Of a DNA stretch of 6,218 bases, positions 1 to 5,279 are shown one piece after another; within the stretch, counting starts at the first letter, position 1, and each line of letters opens with the position of its first letter. This stretch comes from an uncultured bacterium (lineage in GTDB: Bacteria; Planctomycetota; UBA1135; GCA-002686595): contig CAJXRJ010000461.1 in assembly GCA_913058555.1 (NCBI GenBank), positions 1 to 6,218 on the forward strand. The letters are read 5' to 3'. The notes beneath the pieces were generated by a model. That model searched no databases and was not told the DNA's origin. It saw only the letters and a program-made list of their open reading frames with translations. A program made the position numbers and the translations under genes.

Positions 1-22
1 GGTGCGGTGGGGCGCGGGCGGC

Positions 23-718
23 CTAGCGGTGGAGCCTGCGGTAGCTCTGGTCGATGGTTCGGAAGGCCTGGCCGGCGCTGTCGAAGGCGCGCTGGGCGGC
101 GATCAGCTCAACGAGTTCGTCGATCGTTTGAACGTTGGCGCGCTCCTGGAAGCCCTGGGTGACGATGGCGTCGGAGTCGACAATCCTCGCGCCTTCACGG
201 GCTCGATAGCCCCCGGTGTCGTCGGGCTCGACGCCATCGGTATCGGGCACGTCGACGACGCGAATACGACCCACGGGAAGGCCGCCCTGAACAACAAAGC
301 CGGCCGCGTCGATCTTGATGCCACCGACTTCGGGGTCGAGGAGCCCGCGGTTGCCGCGCCACTGGACGGGCCGTCCGTCCTGGCTCACGAGCACGCCGTT
401 GCCGGTGAGCTCGAAGGAACCTTCGCGGGTCAAGGTCTCGCCGTTCTGCCCGTCGAGGACGAAGTACCCGGCACCATCTAGGGCCAGGTCAAGGTCCTCG
501 CCGGTCCGCTGAAGGACGCCCTGGCTCAGGTCCAGTCGCGTGCCAGTAATGACCTGCTCGTGGGCCCCATCGCGGGCCCAGCCCTCGACGCCGTGGGCGA
601 CATGGAGCATGCGCTTGAACCCGCTGGTCTCGGTGTTGGCGATGTTGGAACTGATCACCTCCACGCGCTGCTGGTTGGCAGTCATGGCGGCGACCGTGCG
701 ATAGAGACCGATGTTCAT
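23..718 (-). CDS. flgF: Flagellar basal-body rod protein, FlgF/FlgG family
   Basis: This 231-residue protein belongs to the axial rod/hook family, which is exported by the flagellar type III system and assembles in the periplasm. The N-terminal D0 helix (residues 1-36) carries the family signature VISSNIANTETSGFKR (residues 21-36). The core motif GEDLDLALDGAGYFVL (73-88) and the LTREGSF segment (96-102) follow. The C-terminal helix (about 190-228) has the usual NVQTIDELVELIAAQRAF pattern. The M1 start is supported by full-length alignment of the N-terminus with known FlgF/FlgG starts. It is shorter than a typical FlgG (about 260 residues), which favours FlgF; a flgG copy may lie just past the left edge, but only 22 bases remain after the stop. 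It has its own sigma-54-type promoter and no Shine-Dalgarno motif. The family call is firm, FlgF over FlgG is moderate. Confidence 0.88.
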   Translation of the reverse strand: MNIGLYRTVAAMTANQQRVEVISSNIANTETSGFKRMLHVAHGVEGWARDGAHEQVITGTRLDLSQGVLQRTGEDLDLALDGAGYFVLDGQNGETLTREGSFELTGNGVLVSQDGRPVQWRGNRGLLDPEVGGIKIDAAGFVVQGGLPVGRIRVVDVPDTDGVEPDDTGGYRAREGARIVDSDAIVTQGFQERANVQTIDELVELIAAQRAFDSAGQAFRTIDQSYRRLHR

Positions 719-730
719 GCCAATCCATGA

Positions 731-745
731 GCAACGGGGGTGCCA
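731..745 (-). promoter_or_regulatory. Sigma-54 (RpoN) -24/-12 promoter of flgF
   Basis: On the minus strand the sequence reads TTGGCAC-CCCCG-TTGC (the leading T lies at 746). This is a full match to the RpoN consensus TGGCAC-N5-TTGC, with exactly 10 nt between the GG and GC doublets and a T after TTGC. With the C of the -12 GC at 731, the start point is predicted at about 718-720, which is the flgF ATG itself (716-718). The promoter is intergenic, correctly oriented and directly in front of a rod gene, a class often sigma-54-dependent in polarly flagellated bacteria. Such a promoter needs an NtrC-type activator, not encoded here. Confidence 0.85.
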
Positions 746-762
746 AGCACCGTGAGAGGGCC

Positions 763-775
763 TAGGGCAGCCCTA
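763..775. promoter_or_regulatory. Short dyad upstream of the flgF promoter, possible operator
   Basis: The sequence TAGGGC-A-GCCCTA is a perfect 6-bp-arm palindrome around one central base. It lies at about -44 to -56 relative to the predicted flgF start, between the -24 element and the larger inverted repeat. It could bind a dimeric regulator, or be chance in GC-rich DNA. No protein can be assigned to it. Confidence 0.25.
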
Positions 776-777
776 AC

Positions 778-814
778 GAGCGCAGGCCCGGAACAGAGTT
801 CCGGGCCTGCGCTC
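778..814 (-). terminator. Perfect 17-bp inverted repeat, likely terminator of the kinase gene
   Basis: The arms GAGCGCAGGCCCGGAAC (778-794) and GTTCCGGGCCTGCGCTC (798-814) are exact reverse complements with a 3-nt loop. The repeat begins 32 nt past the histidine kinase stop, and ends before the flgF promoter. A very stable RNA hairpin is expected from either strand. Neither side has a T-tract, so it is not a canonical intrinsic terminator; GC-rich bacteria often use such hairpins or pair them with Rho. Centred at about -77 from the flgF start, it could alternatively be an enhancer-type activator site. Confidence 0.65.
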
Positions 815-815
815 T

Positions 816-823
816 GGGGGGGG
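816..823. repeat. G8/C8 homopolymer tract after the kinase gene
   Basis: Eight consecutive G on the plus strand (C8 in the transcript) lie between the kinase stop and the inverted repeat, one base before the hairpin. It is outside any reading frame, so length change would not alter a protein. Such tracts are prone to slippage and assembly error. Confidence 0.5.
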
Positions 824-845
824 TAAGAATGACCACCCCTCCATG

Positions 846-1841
846 TCAGGTGAGCACGGGGCGATTCCCCGCGGCCGGGAGCGCCGGCAAGCGGCGCCTC
901 GGCTCGGGCGGAAGCCCCACTGGGATCTCGGCCGTGAAGGTCGTTCCCACGCCCACGACTGACTTCACGGTGAGCTCGCCGCCCATGGAGTCGGTGAGGT
1001 CTTTGACGATCGCGAGGCCCAGCCCCGACCCCCCGAATCGACCGTGGATCCCCGAGTGCTCCTGCTCATAGCGTCCGAGCACGGCCGACAGGCGGTGGGG
1101 TGCGATGCCGATGCCCGTGTCCGCGACCTGCAGGCGCAGGTAAGGCCCGTTGGCCGCCTGAATGACGGTCAATCTGAGGATGACTTCGCCGCTCTCGGTG
1201 AACTTCAGGGCGTTCGCCAGTAGATTGCGGCCGATCTGCAAGAGGCGGACCCCGTCGCCCTCCAAGAATCGATGGCCTCCGAGGCGTACTTCGGACCTCA
1301 GGCAGACGCCTGGGGTTCCAAAAGCGGCCCGCATGGGAGCCACAAGATCGTCCCGCATGCCCAGCAGGTCCACCGTGTCGCGCCTGAGGCGGATGGGAGG
1401 GAAAGCGACCCGCCCATCCAGCCGTGCCGATTCAAGCAGCCGATCGAGGAGTCCCGTGAGGTTCTGCGAGGAACGCACAATGCCAGCCGTCAGACGGCAC
1501 TGCTCGGGGTTCAGATGGGTCTCCGCGAGGATGCGCGCCAGCCCCAGGACGCCCACCAGAGGTGCCTTGAGCTCATGGCTGAGGGTTGCGAGGTCCCATC
1601 CGGCCGGATGGCACGTGGCCCCCTGGCGATGGCCGGGGGCTGACGCTGTAAGAGCCCCTGCTTCGGGTTCCCCTGCTTTGGGGCTGGGGGCCTTGGAAGG
1701 GCGGAGTCCCCTTGCCGACAGCAAGAGCTGGGGCACGAGGGCAGCCGCAAAGAGGGCGCCAAGTAGGTACTCCTGGCGGGAGCAGGCCAATAGGGCGCCT
1801 GCCACCAACAGGGTGGACCGGAGGGTCGAATGGGAGAGCAT
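846..1841 (-). CDS. Membrane-anchored sensor histidine kinase without a sensory domain
   Basis: This 331-residue two-component kinase should autophosphorylate and pass phosphate to a response regulator not present here. Two hydrophobic segments (about 7-20 and 26-42) form a short membrane hairpin with almost no loop. A Pro/Ala-rich linker (about 46-80) follows. The HisKA dimerisation helix has the H-box LSHELKAPL with phospho-acceptor H89. The HATPase domain has the N-box NLLANALKFT (206-215), G1 box DTGIGI (241-246), an F-box region around 258-268 and G2 box GGSGLGLAI (270-278). All catalytic motifs look intact. There is no PAS, GAF, HAMP or receiver domain. The start is the only ATG giving the membrane segments; its leader has a C7 tract where a ribosome site would be. 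Lying among hook and rod genes and next to a sigma-54 promoter, it may act like FlgS, FlrB or FleS on an NtrC-type activator; that role is inference. Confidence 0.9.
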   Translation of the reverse strand: MLSHSTLRSTLLVAGALLACSRQEYLLGALFAAALVPQLLLSARGLRPSKAPSPKAGEPEAGALTASAPGHRQGATCHPAGWDLATLSHELKAPLVGVLGLARILAETHLNPEQCRLTAGIVRSSQNLTGLLDRLLESARLDGRVAFPPIRLRRDTVDLLGMRDDLVAPMRAAFGTPGVCLRSEVRLGGHRFLEGDGVRLLQIGRNLLANALKFTESGEVILRLTVIQAANGPYLRLQVADTGIGIAPHRLSAVLGRYEQEHSGIHGRFGGSGLGLAIVKDLTDSMGGELTVKSVVGVGTTFTAEIPVGLPPEPRRRLPALPAAGNRPVLT

Positions 1842-1845
1842 CGCT

Positions 1846-1852
1846 GGGGGGG
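1846..1852. repeat. G7/C7 homopolymer tract in the kinase leader
   Basis: Seven G on the plus strand (C7 in the mRNA) occupy positions -5 to -11 before the kinase ATG, exactly where a Shine-Dalgarno motif would sit. A pyrimidine tract there cannot pair with the anti-Shine-Dalgarno. Slippage could change leader length but not the reading frame. Confidence 0.5.
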
Positions 1853-1954
1853 CGGTTCGACGGAGACATGGGAGATTTCCCTTTTCCTGTCGGTCTGATC
1901 GGTAGGCGGCCTGAGGACATTTCCCGTCAAGCGCCGATTCCAGCGGCTGGGGTG

Positions 1955-1973
1955 GGGCCAGAAGCCCTGGCCC
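1955..1973 (-). terminator. Short hairpin just after the methyltransferase stop
   Basis: Arms GGGCCAG (1955-1961) and CTGGCCC (1967-1973) are exact reverse complements with a 5-nt loop. The hairpin begins 4 nt after the methyltransferase TAA. There is no T-tract, so it may be a weak terminator or an mRNA 3'-end stabiliser. It is the only candidate boundary between the hook-gene unit and the kinase. Confidence 0.4.
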
Positions 1974-1976
1974 TAC

Positions 1977-2702
1977 TTACGCCAAGGACCCCAGGCGAAT
2001 CAGGGCGTACCCTTCCCGCTCGTCAGCGGCCCCAGCGGGACCCGTGAGATCCACGTGGAAACCGCGCTCCCGGGCGCGCTTCAGGAAACGCGGGCGATGG
2101 CTGCGGCCAGGATCGGCGAACCAGGCGACGCCGCCGGGGGCCAGAAGGCGGCCACAGAGTTCCAACAGCGGAAGGTGAGCGCCGCCCTCGTAGATGACAT
2201 CGCACCCAACGATCACGTCGAACGTTCCTTCCGGGTCCGAGGAGGGGTCCCGCCAATCCAGGTGGGCCACATTCACCGAATCGATTCCATTGAGCTGCGC
2301 CTGGACCGGTATCGCCTCGAGGGCGGTCGGGTCGTAGTCCGTGAGGGTGACGTGGGCGCCGCTCGAGAGGGCCAGTCCCAGCCCCACAAGGCCAAGGCCC
2401 GCCCCTACCTCAAGAACACGGGCGCCGGGGCCGATCGCCCCGGCGGCGAGGGTCGCCACCATGTCGGGTGCCGAGTCCCAGAGCCAAGCCCAGTACGGCA
2501 TGGCGTCCTGCACTCGGCTTCGCTCGAGGACTCCTTCGTCCTCCAAGAGCGCGTCGGGCTGGCGCGGCACGAAGAGCCTTAGCGGCGAGGACCCCGATTG
2601 GGAGCCAGGTCCGCCCCTGGGAAGCTCAAACGAACGAAGCTCCCACCCTCCTTCGAGGTGCGGGAGCTCGCGCTCAAGGTGATCGTCTAAGGTCCCGGTC
2701 AC
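1977..2702 (-). CDS. Class I SAM-dependent methyltransferase, lysine-methyltransferase-like
   Basis: This 241-residue soluble protein has a Rossmann-type methyltransferase fold. After a variable N-terminus (1-65), it has the motif PYWAWLWDSAP (69-79) typical of the METTL20/METTL21-like (Methyltransferase_16) group. Motif I VLEVGAGLG (96-104) is the SAM-binding loop, TDYDP (121-125) holds the acidic residue expected to contact the ribose, DW (149-150) follows, and CDVIYE (167-172) is the post-motif typical of the group; APGG (188-191) precedes a late strand. Known members methylate protein lysines, for example electron-transfer flavoprotein beta. The start is a GTG with no ribosome site. It follows flgE by 42 nt on the same strand, so it is probably co-transcribed with the hook genes. 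A flagellar substrate is possible but unproven. Domain call firm, substrate unknown. Confidence 0.85.
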   Translation of the reverse strand: MTGTLDDHLERELPHLEGGWELRSFELPRGGPGSQSGSSPLRLFVPRQPDALLEDEGVLERSRVQDAMPYWAWLWDSAPDMVATLAAGAIGPGARVLEVGAGLGLVGLGLALSSGAHVTLTDYDPTALEAIPVQAQLNGIDSVNVAHLDWRDPSSDPEGTFDVIVGCDVIYEGGAHLPLLELCGRLLAPGGVAWFADPGRSHRPRFLKRARERGFHVDLTGPAGAADEREGYALIRLGSLA

Positions 2703-2744
2703 GGGCCAGAAGATAGCGTCAGCCCATGGAGAATCCAGACAGGA

Positions 2745-4721
2745 TCAGATCAGGTTGACCGTCTCCGCGAGGACCTCGTCCTGGACTGAGACAACCCGCG
2801 CGTTGGCCTGGTAGCCACGCTGGGCCTCGATCAGGCGAACGAACTGCTCCGCGGTGTCCACATTGGAGTTCTCGAGCGAACCCGAGATAACCGCGCCGGC
2901 CTTCCGGATGTCTCCCGCGCCGAAGCGAGCCTCCCCTGAGTTCGGGGTCTCTTGGAACGAGTTGTTGCCCGCCGAGCGCAGGCCCTCGTCGTTCTGGAAA
3001 GTCACGATCCCCATGCGCCCGAGCTCGCGGGTCTGACCGTTGGAGTAGAAGCCATCGATGGTGCCGTCGGTGGACACGAAGAGGTTCGCGAGCTCCCCGT
3101 CGCCGAAGCCATTCTGGTCGAACACATACGCGGTGCCTTCACTGCCGAACTGCGTCACGCCTTCCACGTCCCCGTCGCGGCCGAGGTCGATCTCGATCTC
3201 CTGGGTGGGTTGCCCAGTGAACTGCACCCGAACGCGGCTATCCACGGAACCGAGGCCCGTTGGTGAGCCGTCGGGCGCGAAGGCGATTCCGGTGATGGGA
3301 TCGTCCGCGCTGCCTTCCCCGATGGTGCCGGTGCCATCCGGAATCTCCGCGTGCAGGTTCCAGGTCAGGTCAGCCTGGCGCTCGTACCGCAGGGTCACCG
3401 TGTGGGCCACACCCGCGGCGTCGTACACCTCGGTGGAAGTGGTGACCGTGTCCGGCCCGGTGCCGTCGGTGGCCACCGACATCGCGTAGCCGTTCCAGTC
3501 GCTCCGGCCCGTGTTGGCGGGATCGTCAGTGAGGGAAAGCAAGAGGTCCGCTTCGCCCGCGGATTGGGCCGTAACGGCCAGCCTCCCGGATCCGTCGACG
3601 GTCACTTCGGCATCGGCGTAGTACGTGTTGAGGAAGCCGAGGAAGTCCTCCATGTTCGTACCGTCCGCCCCGGCACCATAGGTGAAGGTGGCTGAAATCG
3701 GTGCACCGTCCGTGTCCTCCCCCACCAGTTGAATCCGGTCGCCGTCTTGGTACTCAATGAGGTTGCCGGTCAGGTTGTTGATAGGTGCCGACGAAAGATC
3801 GCTCGGGATCGGTGACTGCGAGCCGCCCGCGAGCGTCGTGGTGAAGCCCACGAGCTGCGTCAGGTCCAGGGCGCCGATGGGCGGGTTGATGTCGAGGGAG
3901 AACTGCGCGCCCTTGCGGTCGGTTTGAACAACGATCGCGCCGGTTCCGTCCACCTCGGCCGAAACGTCCTGAAGAGCGTTGATGGCGGCCGCGATCGACG
4001 CCGCCGTGACGTTGCCCGTGGTGCCGTCGCTCGGAACGACCACCTGCTGGGGCGCGCCGCCGTTGGCGATGATCTCCATCGAGACGACGTCGCCGGGGCT
4101 ACCACCGAGCGCCGAGACGTTGTACGTGGCGGCGGTGCTGCCGCTGCGTTTCTCTGCGGGCGTTCCGATGAAGTAGGCCGAGTTGGCGGAGAGCGCCTCC
4201 GCCAGGGGCCCCTCCACGACGGCGGGCAAGTTGCCCTTCATCGTGACGTCGGTTGTGATCTGCGGCGGGAAGAGCGACGTGACATCAAGGCTGATGGGCA
4301 CGCCGTTCGGATCCAGGACGTTCGAGCCCGAAGCCTGATCAACGAGGTTCTGTTGGGCATCGAGCCCAAACGCCCCAACCCGGGTGAAAACGCGGCTCTC
4401 GGGCGATTGAAGCGCAAAGAAGCCCCCGCCTTCGAGGGCCAAGTCGAAGACTCGTCCCGTGTCCGTGAGCGACCCCTGGGTGAAGGTCTTATCGATGCTG
4501 CCGATGCTAACCCCGTAGCCCACCTGCATCGGGTTGATGCCGCCGCGGCCGGCGCTCGGGGCGCTGGCGTGCCGGAAGTTCTGGGAGAAGTTGTCCGAGA
4601 ACGTCGCCCGGCTCTTCTTGTACCCAGGCGTGTTCTGGTTGGCGAGGTTGTTACCGATGACGTCGATCCACTGCTGGTGGGTACGCATCCCGGAGAGGGC
4701 GGAATAGAACGAGTTAGCCAT
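2745..4721 (-). CDS. flgE: Flagellar hook protein FlgE (long form)
   Basis: This 658-residue protein polymerises into the flagellar hook, the flexible joint between rod and filament. The D0 N-terminus has the signature SALSGMRTHQQWIDVIGNNLANQNTPGYKKSRATF (split across residues 7-41), then GSLTDTGRVFDLALEGGGFFAL (83-104). The middle (about 150-500) is expanded; enteric FlgE is about 400 residues. Two segments resemble flagellin-IN-type modules: about 208-278 (with TAASIAAAINAL, 239-250) and about 327-400. Conserved FlgE D1 features return at 428-590, including GVTQFGSEGTAYVFDQNGFG (521-540). The C-terminal helix (about 608-658) has SNVDTAEQFVRLIEAQRGYQ. No cysteine is seen. It lies 53 nt after flgD with no ribosome site. 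Family identity is clear. Confidence 0.97.
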   Translation of the reverse strand: MANSFYSALSGMRTHQQWIDVIGNNLANQNTPGYKKSRATFSDNFSQNFRHASAPSAGRGGINPMQVGYGVSIGSIDKTFTQGSLTDTGRVFDLALEGGGFFALQSPESRVFTRVGAFGLDAQQNLVDQASGSNVLDPNGVPISLDVTSLFPPQITTDVTMKGNLPAVVEGPLAEALSANSAYFIGTPAEKRSGSTAATYNVSALGGSPGDVVSMEIIANGGAPQQVVVPSDGTTGNVTAASIAAAINALQDVSAEVDGTGAIVVQTDRKGAQFSLDINPPIGALDLTQLVGFTTTLAGGSQSPIPSDLSSAPINNLTGNLIEYQDGDRIQLVGEDTDGAPISATFTYGAGADGTNMEDFLGFLNTYYADAEVTVDGSGRLAVTAQSAGEADLLLSLTDDPANTGRSDWNGYAMSVATDGTGPDTVTTSTEVYDAAGVAHTVTLRYERQADLTWNLHAEIPDGTGTIGEGSADDPITGIAFAPDGSPTGLGSVDSRVRVQFTGQPTQEIEIDLGRDGDVEGVTQFGSEGTAYVFDQNGFGDGELANLFVSTDGTIDGFYSNGQTRELGRMGIVTFQNDEGLRSAGNNSFQETPNSGEARFGAGDIRKAGAVISGSLENSNVDTAEQFVRLIEAQRGYQANARVVSVQDEVLAETVNLI

Positions 4722-4765
4722 GATTCACTAGCGTGGATAAGAAAGGTCGGTGGAGGAGCGATGCG

Positions 4766-4789
4766 GAAGGCGGGCTACAGCCCGTCTTC
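4766..4789. other. Inverted repeat straddling the flgD stop codon
   Basis: Arms CGGGCT (4771-4776) and AGCCCG (4779-4784) are perfect, flanked by a further GAAG/CTTC pair, with one G:T (plus-strand) or A:C (minus-strand) mismatch between. In the flgD-flgE mRNA this gives a 5-bp GC stem with loop UGUA, plus 4 bp beyond the mismatch, covering the flgD TAG. It could affect flgD 3'-end stability or ribosome passage to flgE, or be incidental. Confidence 0.3.
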
Positions 4790-5272
4790 GTCTTTCTCGC
4801 CGGTGTGCTCGTCGTCGTGGCCAGTGATCTCATCACCGTCGCCCACATCCCCAAGGATCTCGACGACCTGGGAGAGCGGCACATCGACGCCGTCGATGCC
4901 GAGGAACACGCGCCCGTCTTGGACCTTCGCGTACTCCACCTCACCGCCAAGGGGCTCTCCGGTGGAAGCGTCGAGGTAGTTGACGTTCTTGCCGACCAGC
5001 GCGCTCGCGCCGGTGATCTGGTCCACGAGGGCGTTGCCCTGCTCAATCCTCGCGAGGCCCACGAGGTTCTCGTTGACGAGCTCCATTTGCTCCAGGGAAG
5101 AGAACTGCGCGAGCTGCGCCGCGAGTTCCTCGTTCGACTGGGGTGAGAGCGGGTCTTGGTTCTGGAGCTGCGTCACGAGCAGTTGCGTGAACGCATTCTT
5201 GTCCAGGTTCTGGGAGCCCTGGGCCTTGCCGAGGCTATTCGCCGCGCTTTCGAGTCCGATGCCTTCGATCAT
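4775..5272 (-). CDS. flgD: Hook assembly (cap) protein FlgD, short form
   Basis: FlgD caps the growing hook and allows FlgE subunits to fold in place. This 165-residue version has the family N-terminal block: LDKNAFTQLLVTQLQNQDPL (23-42), then NEELAAQLAQFSSLEQME (47-64), followed by a helix to about 88. Residues 91-140, from ALVGKNV to SQVVEIL, match the small SH3/tudor-like strand region. The FnIII/Ig-like insertion of longer enteric FlgD (about 230 residues) is absent, as in the short FlgD of Bacillus. The last 25 residues are strongly acidic (GDEITGHDDEHTGEKDED, 146-163). It starts 7 nt after the fliK stop, so the two are almost certainly translated from one mRNA; the spacer AACCACC is no ribosome site, which suggests coupling. 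Confidence 0.95.
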   Translation of the reverse strand: MIEGIGLESAANSLGKAQGSQNLDKNAFTQLLVTQLQNQDPLSPQSNEELAAQLAQFSSLEQMELVNENLVGLARIEQGNALVDQITGASALVGKNVNYLDASTGEPLGGEVEYAKVQDGRVFLGIDGVDVPLSQVVEILGDVGDGDEITGHDDEHTGEKDEDGL

Positions 5273-5279
5273 GGTGGTT

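Larger units (their letters stand above)
1842..1976. other. 135-bp spacer between methyltransferase and kinase genes
   Basis: No gene is supported here. It holds the hairpin at 1955-1973 next to the methyltransferase stop and the C7 tract beside the kinase start. On the minus strand there is a TTGACG (1927-1932) but no good -10 hexamer at a proper distance, so no sigma-70 promoter is claimed. The kinase frame stays open through the whole spacer back to the methyltransferase TAA, but without ATG or GTG. Confidence 0.5.

Noticed and set aside
2..481. Plus-strand open frame of 159 codons antisense to flgF
   Set aside because: Looks protein-like only because it is the complement of a high-GC gene; the minus-strand frame is a clear rod protein.
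763..775. The small TAGGGC palindrome as a terminator
   Set aside because: With a one-base centre it can only form a 4-bp stem as RNA, and no T-tract follows.
1747..1762. Second sigma-54-like match, TTGGCGC-N5-TTGC on the minus strand
   Set aside because: It lies inside the kinase coding sequence (Gly-Ala-Leu-Phe-Ala codons in a membrane segment), has one mismatch in the -24 box, and has no gene start after it. Probably chance.
1162..1905. Plus-strand open frame of 247 codons antisense to the kinase
   Set aside because: Arg/Ser/Pro-rich low-complexity translation with no family features, opposite a kinase with all catalytic motifs.
1895..1932. Possible sigma-70 or sigma-28 promoter before the kinase (TTGACG; ACCGATCA)
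   Set aside because: No -10 hexamer fits at 16-18 nt from TTGACG. The sigma-28-like -10 has two mismatches and its -35 partner is poor with wrong spacing.
3924..4979. Plus-strand open frame of 351 codons antisense to flgE and flgD
   Set aside because: It mirrors the codon pattern of the flagellar genes opposite, is rich in Arg, Gly and Val with no recognisable domain, and spans the flgD-flgE junction. A long antisense frame is expected in high-GC coding DNA.
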